Assembly (NCBI GenBank): GCA_029239415.1
Contig: JAQZAY010000175.1
Location: 1 to 7,725, forward strand
DNA length: 7,725 nucleotides
Origin: Pseudomonas sp.
GTDB taxonomy: Bacteria > Pseudomonadota > Gammaproteobacteria > Pseudomonadales > Pseudomonadaceae
Direction of reading: 5' to 3'
The position numbers and the translations under genes were made by a program. Within the stretch, counting starts at the first letter, position 1. Each line of letters starts with the position of its first letter. Below the pieces are notes generated by a model. That model was not told the DNA's origin and made no database searches. It saw nothing but the letters and a program-made list of their open reading frames with translations. Positions 1 through 6,410 of this stretch are shown piece after piece.

Positions 1-2
1 CG

Positions 3-380
3 GTCCCGCCCGACCCCGAAGACAATCAGTGGTCGTTCTGTTTCGCTGGCATGCCGCTGTTCATCAACATGAGTTTTCCCGCGCACCGGCAGATGAAAAG
101 CCGCAACCTGGGCAATGCCATCGTGTTCGTGATCAATCCACGGGAAAGTTTCGACGAGGTGGCCAGCGCGCAGACCGAGAGCGGCAAGCGCATTCGCGAG
201 CGTATTCGCGAACGGGTGCGCCATTACAACGCCGGGGCCGTGCCCGATACCCTCGGCTTCTTTGGCCAGGAAGACAACTTCGAATGGAAGCAGTACCAGC
301 TCCAGGAGCCCGGATCGCTGGACCTGGCCCGCTGCCCTTTCCATACCCGTGCAACGCCTGACACACAGATCGAGAACTGA
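3..380 (+). CDS. YqcI/YcgG family protein, C-terminal part (5' end outside window)
   Basis: The reading frame is open from the window edge to TGA at 378-380, giving 125 residues. Its true start lies upstream. The opening stretch (WSFCFAGMPLFINMSFPAHR, then RNLGNAIVFVINPRESFDEV) resembles the C-terminal half of the YqcI/YcgG family: an F-x-F-x-G strand, a hydrophobic strand ending in a P-A-H-R turn, then an A-x-V-F-x-I-N-P strand. The tail (residues about 58-125) is charged and helical, with a repeated R-I-R-E-R pattern, and ends in a Cys-Pro-Phe-His segment. No signal peptide or membrane segment is visible in this part, so it is probably cytoplasmic. The biochemical role of the family is not known to me. 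The next gene, a LysE-type exporter, starts 2 bases after this stop, so the two are probably cotranscribed and translationally coupled. The family call is from recalled motifs, with no search behind it. Confidence 0.72.
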   Translation, partial: VPPDPEDNQWSFCFAGMPLFINMSFPAHRQMKSRNLGNAIVFVINPRESFDEVASAQTESGKRIRERIRERVRHYNAGAVPDTLGFFGQEDNFEWKQYQLQEPGSLDLARCPFHTRATPDTQIEN

Positions 381-382
381 CC

Positions 383-1009
383 GTGAATACCGCCCTGACC
401 CTCACCTACGCCCTGACCGTCCTGCTGCTGATCGCTACCCCCGGGCCTGTGGTCGCGCTGATCGTCAACACCGCCGCCGCCTCGGGTTCGCGCAAGGCGC
501 TGTTCACCGCGCTGGGCACCAACTGGGCCTCGCTGGTGCTGATCGGCGCCGCCGCCTGGATCATCATGACCAGCGCGGCCATCGACCGCGCCTGGCTCAG
601 CGGCATGAGCCTGCTGGGATGCCTGTTCATCGGCTACATCGCCTTGAGCACCCTGCGCGAAGCCTGGCACCTGCCTACCCAGGGCGCCGCGGAAGCGGTC
701 GCCAAACCTGATCGTGGCGGGCTGTGGCATGGATTCATGGTGGGCATCTCGAATCCCAAGGACATCATTTTCTTCATCTCCTTCTTCCCGCAGTTCATCC
801 AGATCACCGAGTCGTTCGGCAAGAGCATGGTGGTGTTGTCGCTGCTGTGGATCGTCATCGACTTCGCGGTGCTCAGCCTCTACATCTTCGCCATCGGCAA
901 GATCGCATCGCAGCGCAACAACCGTCTGATCAGCCTGGCTTCCGCCGTCGCCCTGCTGCTGATCGCCTGCGTGGGCCTGGCCTACAACGTGAGGGAGCTG
1001 GCTCAGTGA
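383..1009 (+). CDS. LysE/RhtB family amino-acid exporter
   Basis: This 208-residue inner-membrane protein has the length and hydrophobic pattern of LysE/RhtB-type secondary exporters, which expel amino acids or related metabolites using the proton gradient. The family hallmarks are visible. A first membrane helix carries A-T-P-G-P (residues 18-22) followed by a glycine near 35. A second helix pair spans about 40-90. After a polar loop (about 98-112) comes G-I-S-N-P-K-D (121-127), leading into a hydrophobic F-F-P-Q-F segment. Two further helices lie at about 147-170 and 183-204. The start is GTG at 383, just after the preceding stop, with a modest GAGAA ribosome site at 372-376. A GTG start tightly linked to the upstream gene suggests coupling. 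The substrate cannot be read from the sequence. Assignment to the superfamily is secure; a specific name (lysE, rhtB, rhtC) would be a guess. Confidence 0.92.
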   Translation: MNTALTLTYALTVLLLIATPGPVVALIVNTAAASGSRKALFTALGTNWASLVLIGAAAWIIMTSAAIDRAWLSGMSLLGCLFIGYIALSTLREAWHLPTQGAAEAVAKPDRGGLWHGFMVGISNPKDIIFFISFFPQFIQITESFGKSMVVLSLLWIVIDFAVLSLYIFAIGKIASQRNNRLISLASAVALLLIACVGLAYNVRELAQ

Positions 1010-1030
1010 AGGCGGTGGAGCCGGAGGTCA

Positions 1031-1048
1031 TGCCGCCTGCGTGCGGCA
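1031..1048 (+). terminator. Hairpin downstream of the LysE-type gene (possible weak terminator)
   Basis: TGCCGC (1031-1036) and GCGGCA (1043-1048) form a perfect 6-bp GC-rich stem with a 6-base loop, 21 bases after the exporter stop. No T-run follows, so intrinsic termination would be weak. It may act as an mRNA 3' stabiliser instead. Confidence 0.3.
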
Positions 1049-1066
1049 GAGACTGATGGAAGTGGG

Positions 1067-1095
1067 TTTCGGCGCGGCAGATGCATGGCTAGAAT
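1067..1095 (+). promoter_or_regulatory. Possible sigma-70 promoter ahead of the leader ORF and Sel1-like gene
   Basis: TAGAAT at 1090-1095 matches five of six bases of the -10 consensus and sits about 45 bases upstream of the ATG at 1140. The hexamer 17 bases upstream (TTTCGG, 1067-1072) is a poor -35, so the call rests mainly on the -10. A separate promoter is plausible here because the previous gene ends 80 bases earlier and a hairpin intervenes. Confidence 0.35.
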
Positions 1096-1139
1096 AGGGC
1101 CTTGTCGCTTCTGCTTCGCCTGAGATGTACAGTACTGCC

Positions 1140-1208
1140 ATGAATATCGAAGTCGTTCATCGTCCGGCCACCGCCGGCACCAGCACCTTGCCGCAGGCCC
1201 AGCAGTGA
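1140..1208 (+). CDS. Putative 22-residue leader peptide overlapping the next gene's start
   Basis: ATG at 1140 opens a 22-codon frame (MNIEVVHRPATAGTSTLPQA, then QQ) that stops at TGA 1206-1208. The last bases form GTGA (1205-1208), so the stop overlaps the GTG start of the secreted Sel1-like protein. This is the arrangement seen in translationally coupled pairs. Seventeen of 22 codons end in G or C, as in the neighbouring genes. No signal peptide or runs of one amino acid suggesting classic attenuation are present, and the ribosome site before the ATG is weak. It could be a short coupled leader whose translation delivers ribosomes to the weak GTG start, or a chance ORF. I do not recognise the peptide. 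Confidence 0.35.
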   Translation: MNIEVVHRPATAGTSTLPQAQQ

Positions 1209-1894
1209 TCTGCGTACGGGTGGTGCCTGCCCTGCTCGCGGTCTGCCTGCCCATCGCAGGCCAGGCGATGGAAGTCAACATCGACCCGCATGCCGACCTG
1301 CTGTATCGCCAGGCGTTGCCACTGCTCGAGCAAGCCGACAAGCAGGAAGAGGCCGGCACGTTGCGCACCTCCGATGATGACCCCCAGCTCAGCCGCCAAG
1401 GCCAGGCCATGGCGCGCACCCTGCCCACCGCGGTGGCCCTGCTGAAGAAGTCCGTGGCGCTCGGGCATCCGGTCGCGCAATACCGGCTCGCGCTGTACTA
1501 CATGACCTACCTGCCGGCCACCCAGATTCCCGATGCCGCCTGCCCGTTGCTGCAGGCCAGCCTGCAGCAAGGCTTCGCGCCCCCTGCCCCGGCCATCGCC
1601 ACCTGGTGCCCGCCCTACAGCGCCAGCAAGGCCTACCGGGAGGCGATGGAGTCGATTGCCGCGATGGCCACCTTGTACGCGCCGTACTATCCGCAGCCTG
1701 CCGTGCGCCTGGCCTGCAGCCGCAGCCGCCCGCAGGGCCTGCAGATGCAGTGGGGCCGCCAGCGCGACTACCAGGCCGAGGTCTACCGCCTGCTGGGCGA
1801 CCTCGACCCGCAGCATCGCCAGACCTTGTTGCAGAAGGCCGTGGAGATCAATGGCTGTACCGCGGCCCAGCAACGCCTGCTGAGCAATCACTGA
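1205..1894 (+). CDS. Secreted Sel1/TPR-like repeat protein, function unknown
   Basis: The frame encodes 229 residues from a GTG start. Residues 1-21 form a Sec signal peptide: Arg at 5, a hydrophobic core A-L-L-A-V-C-L-P-I, then a G-Q-A cleavage site before Met22. This favours the GTG at 1205 over the in-frame GTGs at 1220 and 1223, which would lose the Arg. The mature protein is mainly helical. Residues about 74-100 (A-V-A-L-L-K-K-S-V-A-L-G-H-P-V-A-Q-Y-R-L-A) read like a Sel1/TPR-type helical pair, and a looser second copy may lie at about 197-226. Four mature cysteines (113, 135, 171, 218) could form two disulfides, which fits a periplasmic location. It starts within the stop codon of the 22-codon upstream ORF. 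Sel1-like proteins usually act as protein-interaction scaffolds, but no partner can be inferred here. Confidence 0.75.
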   Translation: MICVRVVPALLAVCLPIAGQAMEVNIDPHADLLYRQALPLLEQADKQEEAGTLRTSDDDPQLSRQGQAMARTLPTAVALLKKSVALGHPVAQYRLALYYMTYLPATQIPDAACPLLQASLQQGFAPPAPAIATWCPPYSASKAYREAMESIAAMATLYAPYYPQPAVRLACSRSRPQGLQMQWGRQRDYQAEVYRLLGDLDPQHRQTLLQKAVEINGCTAAQQRLLSNH

Positions 1895-1921
1895 CGGTAC
1901 GCCCGCAGCAAGATCGTTCAA

Positions 1922-1943
1922 GCCAGGAGCTCGCGGCTCTGGC
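1922..1943 (+). terminator. Imperfect hairpin between the Sel1-like gene and azlC
   Basis: GCCAG-g-AGC (1922-1930) can pair with GCTCTGGC (1936-1943), with one bulged G and a 5-base loop. It lies 28 bases after the Sel1-like stop. No T-run follows. It may be a weak terminator or a structured intergenic spacer. The rest of the gap before azlC (1944-1978) shows no clear promoter or Shine-Dalgarno sequence. Confidence 0.22.
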
Positions 1944-1978
1944 ATGCTTGGCGGCCTTGTCCATTTGTCGCTCACGCC

Positions 1979-2680
1979 ATGTCCATCCGCTCATCCACAG
2001 CACGCCAGGCATTTGTCCTCGGCGCCATCGCCATCATGCCGCTCTCACTGGCCGTTGCCCCGTGGGGCCTGCTGGCAGGCTCCATGGCCATCGAGGCCGA
2101 TCTCACCCCATGGGAGGGCCAGGGCCTGTCGGCGATTGTCTTCGCAGGCGCCGCGCAACTGGTCGCCATCGGCATGCTCAAGGGCGGCGCGAGCCTGTTC
2201 TCGATTCTGCTGACCACCTTGCTGCTGACCTCGCAGCATCTGCTCTATGGCCTGTCGATGCGCCCGGCGATATCGGGGTTGCCGCTGCGCTGGCGGCTGG
2301 GCCTGGGTTTTTTGCTGACGGACGAATTCTTCGCATTGACCAACCGCCATGACCAGGCACAGTTCAACCGCTGGTACGCCCTGGGCGTGGGGCTGACGTT
2401 CTACGTGGCGTGGAATCTCTTCACCTTGGCCGGCATCCTGCTGGGCCAGAATATCCCGCACCTCGACCAGCTGGGCCTGGATTTCTCGATCGTCGCGACG
2501 TTCGTGGCGTTGATCGCCCCCTTGGTGCGCAACGTGCCTACCGTGGTCTGCGTGGCAGTGTCGCTGTTCTGTTCGGTGCTGTTCAGCTACTGGCAGTGGG
2601 AGACCGCCTTGGTGCTGGCGGGCCTGCTGGGGATGACGGCAGGATTTGTGTGCCAGAAGTTCACGGGAGCACGCGCATGA
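1979..2680 (+). CDS. azlC: AzlC-family branched-chain amino acid exporter, large subunit
   Basis: This 233-residue polytopic inner-membrane protein forms the large subunit of the two-component AzlCD exporter, known in Bacillus for branched-chain amino acid and azaleucine efflux and related to E. coli YgaZ/YgaH. Visible family features are the N-terminal A-F-V-L-G-A-I-A-I-M-P-L helix, a Pro/Gly-rich second segment with A-P-W-G-L-L-A-G (residues about 27-34), and the motif F-A-G-A-A-Q-L-V-A (about 55-63). The central L-T-D-E-F-F-A (about 113-119) is also characteristic. Further hydrophobic segments run to about residue 225. Length is normal. The last four bases (ATGA, 2677-2680) also contain the azlD start, so the two are cotranslated. 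No good ribosome site precedes ATG 1979, which is the weakest point of the gene model. The real substrate in this organism is unproven. Confidence 0.9.
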   Translation: MSIRSSTARQAFVLGAIAIMPLSLAVAPWGLLAGSMAIEADLTPWEGQGLSAIVFAGAAQLVAIGMLKGGASLFSILLTTLLLTSQHLLYGLSMRPAISGLPLRWRLGLGFLLTDEFFALTNRHDQAQFNRWYALGVGLTFYVAWNLFTLAGILLGQNIPHLDQLGLDFSIVATFVALIAPLVRNVPTVVCVAVSLFCSVLFSYWQWETALVLAGLLGMTAGFVCQKFTGARA

Positions 2681-3000
2681 TCTTTCTGTTGATCATCGGC
2701 ATGGGCTTGGTCGTGTTCCTCAACCGCTACGCCTTCCTGGAGCCTCGCCTGCCCTTGCGCCTGAGCTCCAACGCCCGGCAGTTCCTGGGCTTTGCGGTGC
2801 CCGGCATGCTCACCGCCATCTGCGGCCCGATCATCTTCCTGCCTGGGCATCAACTCGACCTCGGGCTGGACAACCCCTACCTGCTGGGCGCCGTGGTGGC
2901 CGTGGTGCTGGTGCTGTGGACCCGCAGCGTGCTGTTGAGCATGCTGGTGAGCATGCTGGTGTTCTTCCTCCTGCGGACCTGGTTGACGGGCGCTGGATAA
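2677..3000 (+). CDS. azlD: AzlD-family small subunit of branched-chain amino acid exporter
   Basis: This 107-residue hydrophobic protein begins at ATG 2677, which overlaps the azlC stop (ATGA), with GGGAG at 2665-2669 as ribosome site. AzlD is the short membrane partner needed with AzlC for branched-chain amino acid export. The hydrophobic pattern shows four likely helices: residues 1-14, about 38-55 (F-L-G-F-A-V-P-G-M-L-T-A), about 69-82 and about 86-103. Between the first two lies the family's typical N-R-Y-A-F-L-E-P-R-L-P-L segment (about 16-27), commonly seen in DUF/AzlD proteins as a short basic loop after helix 1. Size and adjacency match the family. An in-frame extension upstream of Met1 lies inside azlC and is not credible. 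Confidence 0.9.
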   Translation: MIFLLIIGMGLVVFLNRYAFLEPRLPLRLSSNARQFLGFAVPGMLTAICGPIIFLPGHQLDLGLDNPYLLGAVVAVVLVLWTRSVLLSMLVSMLVFFLLRTWLTGAG

Positions 3001-3033
3001 CGCGCTCCTGCGCAAGCCGAAACGCCAGGCGCT

Positions 3034-3041
3034 GCTAAACT
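3034..3041 (+). promoter_or_regulatory. Extended -10 promoter candidate for the 74-residue gene
   Basis: TG at 3033-3034, a spacer C and TAAACT at 3036-3041 make an extended -10 element (TGnTAnAnT type) 28 bases ahead of the ATG at 3069. No convincing -35 hexamer is seen, which is tolerated in extended -10 promoters. It sits 35 bases after the azlD stop, so the small gene may be transcribed independently of azlCD. Confidence 0.4.
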
Positions 3042-3068
3042 GTCAGGGCTGAAAGGGAGGATTCCATC

Positions 3069-3293
3069 ATGTCCGCAAAAGAGCTCACGACCCTTTTGAC
3101 GTTGATCAACCAGCGTCAATCGCGCTTGACCAGCACCTGCAAGGAAATCGCCGACTGGATCGACCGGCAGGGCGACGTGCCCGCCGCTGGCAGGATCCGC
3201 GAAAGCCTCAGGGCGCTGGAGGCCGACGAGGTGCAGGTGAGCAAGACCCTGACTTCGTTGAATACCGACAGGCCGCTGCCACGATTCCGGTGA
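3069..3293 (+). CDS. Small helical hypothetical protein (74 residues)
   Basis: ATG 3069 is preceded by a strong Shine-Dalgarno, AAGGGAGG at 3053-3060, eight bases away, and by an extended -10 promoter candidate. Both are good support for a real small gene. The protein is soluble, with no signal peptide or membrane segment. It looks like two amphipathic helices (residues about 3-33 and about 38-63) joined by a Gly-Asp-Val-Pro turn (35-38), a possible helical hairpin or short coiled coil. The second helix is rich in Arg and Glu. The tail is basic and proline-containing (R-P-L-P-R-F-R). There is a single cysteine at 24. I do not recognise the family. It ends 82 bases before the convergent copper chaperone gene, with a REP element between them. 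Confidence 0.7.
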   Translation: MSAKELTTLLTLINQRQSRLTSTCKEIADWIDRQGDVPAAGRIRESLRALEADEVQVSKTLTSLNTDRPLPRFR

Positions 3294-3334
3294 GCACGCT
3301 GTGTACGCCGTTTCGCCGATGAACGACGCCGTAT

Positions 3335-3368
3335 CCCTATGGGAACGGGCAAGCCCGCTCCTACAGGG
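3335..3368. repeat. Pseudomonas REP-type palindrome between convergent genes
   Basis: A 34-base imperfect palindrome has the core CGGGC-AA-GCCCG (3347-3358, allowing for the A's) and outer arms CCCTATGGGA and TCCTACAGGG. The sequence around the core, GAGCGGGCTTGCCCG on the - strand, is the familiar core of P. putida-type REP elements. It lies in the gap between two convergent stop codons, the usual location of REPs, just 6 bases past the chaperone stop. Transcribed from either side it forms a strong hairpin, so it may stabilise both mRNAs or limit read-through. Only one copy is visible in this window. Confidence 0.75.
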
Positions 3369-3374
3369 CCTGGC

Positions 3375-3854
3375 TCAGTGCTGATGCATGTGCTCGTGGC
3401 CGGTCCCGGCGGTCAATGCCCGCACAGGCGCCTGGACTTGCAGCGTCTGGCGCTGGCCCTGGGCATTTTCCAGGGTCAGGGTCAGGGGCACTTGCTGCCC
3501 TTCCTCGACCTGGTCGACCAGGCCCATGAGCATCACGTGCACACCACTCGGATCAAGGCTGACGGCCTTGCCGGCAGGCAGCGCGACGCTGGGCACTTCG
3601 CGCATGCCCATGACCTCGCCGTTCATGGTCATTTCATGGATTTGCACCGTCTTGGCGACCGGGGATGAAACGCCGAGCAGCTTGCTGTCGTCGCTGGCGG
3701 TCAGGATCATGAAGGCAGCCGTGGCCTGCTGGTGCGGCACGCTGGCGCGGACCCAGGCGTCGCTGACAATGGTCTCGGCCAGCGCTGGCAGTGCAAGGCC
3801 GGACAGGGCCAGGGCCGCCAGGCAACGCTTGAGCGGTTGGATCGACAAAGCCAT
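3375..3854 (-). CDS. Periplasmic PCu(A)C copper chaperone
   Basis: This 159-residue exported protein belongs to the PCu(A)C family (DUF461), periplasmic Cu(I) carriers that help metallate the CuA site of cytochrome c oxidase, often together with Sco. Residues 1-26 are a Sec signal peptide ending A-L-P-A-L-A. The mature domain starts with the typical S-D-A-W-V-R-A-S segment (31-38). The copper-binding signature H-X10-M-X21-H-X-M is intact: His73, Met84, His106, Met108. The extra C-terminal tail, G-H-E-H-M-H-Q-H (152-159), adds four His and a Met and probably binds metal as well. The ATG shares one base with the stop of the upstream sco gene (TGATG, 3852-3856), so translation is coupled. The common name pcuC would fit, but species usage varies. 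Confidence 0.93.
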   Translation of the reverse strand: MALSIQPLKRCLAALALSGLALPALAETIVSDAWVRASVPHQQATAAFMILTASDDSKLLGVSSPVAKTVQIHEMTMNGEVMGMREVPSVALPAGKAVSLDPSGVHVMLMGLVDQVEEGQQVPLTLTLENAQGQRQTLQVQAPVRALTAGTGHEHMHQH

Positions 3855-4459
3855 CAGCAGATCTCCATGAGGGCAAGCAGGTCTTCGGTACATTCCTTGG
3901 CGTTCAGCGAATGGCCGAGGCTCAGGCGCAAGGTGCCGCGTGAATCGTAGACGTAACTGGTGGAAGTGTGCGTGATGGTGTACGTATCGCCCGCTGGGAC
4001 TTTCTCGTGGAACACCTTGAACTCCTTGGCCACCGCGTCGATTTCTTCCGGGGTACCGGTCAGGGCGGTGAACGAGGGGTCGAACGCCTTGACATAGGCA
4101 TCGAGCACTTCGGGCGTGTCGCGCTCGGGGTCGAGGGTGATGAACACCACCTGCAGGAACCCGGCGTCGCGCCCCATCATCTTCTTGATCTGCGCCGCGC
4201 GCGCCAGGGTGGTCGGGCAGACCATCGGGCACTGGGTGAAGCCGAAGAAGAACATCGGCATCGAGCCGTAGTAGCTCGACAGCGTGCGAACGTTGCCTTG
4301 GGTGTCCTTGAGCTTGAAGGAGCGGCCGAGGATCTCGTTGCTCATGTTCTTGCCGTACTTGAACTCGAGTCCACGCGCGGGGCTGCAACCGGCCAACATG
4401 CCAAGCCCCAGGACTCCCATCCCGGCCACAACGGCGCGCCGGGTCAGTAAATCAGTCAT
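3854..4459 (-). CDS. Sco-family copper/thiol lipoprotein (SCO1/SenC/PrrC)
   Basis: The 201-residue protein is a membrane-anchored thioredoxin-fold protein of the SCO1/SenC family. These bind copper and/or reduce CuA-site cysteines during cytochrome oxidase assembly. Residues 1-24 form a lipoprotein signal with lipobox L-A-G-C; Cys25 is the acylation site and Ser26 follows, not the Asp inner-membrane retention signal. A T-R-R pair at 6-8 could also make it a Tat substrate. The metal site is complete: C-P-M-V-C-P with Cys77 and Cys81, and His164 in I-T-H-T-S-T-S-Y-V. P-E-R-D-T-P (111-116) is also typical. I chose ATG 4459 because AGGA precedes it by 7 bases and it places the signal correctly; an ATG 33 bases upstream would add an atypical leader. 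The downstream chaperone overlaps its stop by one base. Confidence 0.93.
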   Translation of the reverse strand: MTDLLTRRAVVAGMGVLGLGMLAGCSPARGLEFKYGKNMSNEILGRSFKLKDTQGNVRTLSSYYGSMPMFFFGFTQCPMVCPTTLARAAQIKKMMGRDAGFLQVVFITLDPERDTPEVLDAYVKAFDPSFTALTGTPEEIDAVAKEFKVFHEKVPAGDTYTITHTSTSYVYDSRGTLRLSLGHSLNAKECTEDLLALMEIC

Positions 4460-4484
4460 GTAACCATCCTGTGAAGGGAAGGTG

Positions 4485-4523
4485 CCGGCCACTGGGCAGG
4501 GCCGGTCGAATGCCGGGGCATTC
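4485..4523 (-). promoter_or_regulatory. Two inverted repeats in the sco upstream region
   Basis: GAATGCC-GG-GGCATTC (4508-4523) is a near-perfect dyad with 7-base arms. Directly beside it, CCGGCC (4485-4490) and GGCCGG (4500-4505) form a second dyad with a 9-base spacer. Both lie 26-64 bases upstream of the sco ATG, where an operator or a 5'UTR structure would sit. I do not recognise the site as a known copper-regulator box, and no confident -10/-35 pair was found nearby. Confidence 0.35.
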
Positions 4524-4571
4524 TGGCATGCACTCCCCCTGCCTTCTAGCCGATAACAGGGCAGGACGCCT

Positions 4572-4594
4572 GCAGCCCTTGTAAACCGGGCTGC
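4572..4594 (-). terminator. Hairpin downstream of nfuA (possible terminator)
   Basis: GCAGCCC (4572-4578) and GGGCTGC (4588-4594) form a perfect 7-bp GC-rich stem with a 9-base loop. It is 58 bases past the nfuA stop on the - strand and well ahead of sco. The bases after it on the - strand (AGGCGTCC) are not T-rich, so it is a weak or Rho-assisted terminator at best. It does separate nfuA from the sco unit. Confidence 0.4.
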
Positions 4595-4652
4595 GGCCTG
4601 TTGTCGCAGATGTTGAAACAGTAACAGTTTGTTGCTAGGGAGCGATGGCGAG

Positions 4653-5294
<642 letters not shown>

Positions 5295-6353
5295 CTAGTA
5301 ATTGACTCGGGATAGCGCCAGCGCAGGCTGCACCGAGCGCCGCGCCTCGAACCAGGCGCTCAGGCGCCGGTACAGTCCGCGCTCGAGCCACTGGTAGCTC
5401 AGCCACGACGCGGCGGCGATCACCGGCACGCATACGGCGAAAGTCGCATACGGATCGAGCTTGAGCTGGCGGCTGGCGAACCACCCGCCGTAGAGCACCA
5501 GCACATGGATCAGGTAGACCGAATACGAGCAGTCGCCCAGCGACTTGAGCACCTGGTTGCCCTTGAAGTACGGCTCCAGCGCCACGCTCGCCAGCACGAT
5601 CATCGCGCTGGGCAGGCCCCAGTGCAGCAGGCGCATCGAGGCATCGAGGTGGTAGATCGCAAGGCCAGCCGCCACCAGTACCGCCAGGGGCAGCCACAGC
5701 CCTTCGAGGATCAGCCCGCGCCGGTAGACGATGCCGATGCCGATACCCAGCAGGAACTCGTAGATGATGTCGTTGGCATAGAAATGACTGAGCACCCCGA
5801 CCCGGCTGAGCACTTCGCTGGATACCAGCAGCACCGCGCCCACCAGCAACAGCTGATAGCGCTGGCGCACCAGGAACACCAGCGAGAACAGCAGGTAGAA
5901 GAACATCTCGAAATTGAGCGTCCAGCCGACATTGAGGGTCGGGTACATGCCATAGCCCCCCGGGTTCTCGGCGGGGATGAACAGCAGCGACAACAGGAAG
6001 TGCTGCAACTCGATGGTCTGGTGGGGCATCCAGCGGCTGGCCACCAGCAACAGGCCGGCCATCAGCAGCGTATAGAACCAGTAGGCGGGCACGATGCGCA
6101 GCACCCGGTTGAGCAGGAAGCGCTGGGGTGCCATGGGCTTGTCGCGGGTCGAAAGGTAGATGACCAGGCCACTGATGACAAAGAACACATCCACCCCGAC
6201 CGCGCCGCGATCGCTGAGAAACTGGCCGACAGGGCCTTTGGCGTGGAAGTCGAAGAAGATCTGCATGAAATGGTGGCAAACCACCACCCAGGCGGCGAGC
6301 GCCCGGAGTGCCTGAAGCGAATACAGCATGCCAATACCTGCGTTGAAGCCCAT
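5295..6353 (-). CDS. Acyltransferase family 3 (OafA/YrhL-type) membrane protein
   Basis: The 352-residue polytopic protein has the acyltransferase-3 membrane domain (about 10 helices), which moves acyl groups, often acetyl, across the inner membrane to sugars of LPS, exopolysaccharide or other envelope glycans. Family features in order are: Y-S-L-Q-A-L-R-A-L-A-A (11-21), the His pair in V-C-H-H-F (27-28), G-V-D-V-F-F-V-I-S-G (53-62), N-R-V-L-R-I-V-P-A-Y-W (82-92), W-T-L-N-F-E-M-F-F-Y (144-153) and the late S-Y-S-V-Y-L-I-H segment. There is no C-terminal SGNH domain, so it is the single-domain form. ATG 6353 (GGGG 6 bases upstream) and ATG 6329 (Met9, with CAGGT upstream) are both possible. 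Met9 gives the more typical short N-terminus. It lies between cti and nfuA on the same strand. The acceptor cannot be deduced. Confidence 0.88.
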   Translation of the reverse strand: MGFNAGIGMLYSLQALRALAAWVVVCHHFMQIFFDFHAKGPVGQFLSDRGAVGVDVFFVISGLVIYLSTRDKPMAPQRFLLNRVLRIVPAYWFYTLLMAGLLLVASRWMPHQTIELQHFLLSLLFIPAENPGGYGMYPTLNVGWTLNFEMFFYLLFSLVFLVRQRYQLLLVGAVLLVSSEVLSRVGVLSHFYANDIIYEFLLGIGIGIVYRRGLILEGLWLPLAVLVAAGLAIYHLDASMRLLHWGLPSAMIVLASVALEPYFKGNQVLKSLGDCSYSVYLIHVLVLYGGWFASRQLKLDPYATFAVCVPVIAAASWLSYQWLERGLYRRLSAWFEARRSVQPALALSRVNY

Positions 6354-6410
6354 TCAGGCCCCGGTGGCAACCAGGGCCGCTCGGGGGGTCGGACCACAGG
6401 ATTGCGGCAA

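Noticed and set aside
1021..1095. Two very short + strand ORFs (8 and 13 codons) after the LysE-type gene
   Set aside because: The GGAGG before the first is only 2 bases from its ATG, too close to work well. The second has no ribosome site, and its end overlaps the likely -10 element.
1121..1139. Possible LexA-type site around CTGAGATGTACAGTACTG
   Set aside because: The CTG and CAG half-sites do not have the required spacing. Only an 8-base palindrome (CAGTACTG) is present, which is easily due to chance.
1157..1975. A 272-codon open frame on the - strand, longer than the + strand gene it overlaps
   Set aside because: Its composition is dominated by Gln, Arg, Gly, Ala and Leu, as expected for the antisense of a GC-rich gene. 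It has no recognisable domain. The + strand frame has a signal peptide and a Sel1-like repeat.
1606..2352. A 248-codon + strand frame bridging the Sel1-like gene and azlC
   Set aside because: It overlaps two better supported genes in another frame, and its Arg/Pro/Gly/Ala-rich product is typical of an out-of-frame shadow.
3968..4450. A 160-codon + strand frame opposite sco
   Set aside because: It is antisense to a gene with all Sco metal ligands and shows no ribosome site or recognisable domain.
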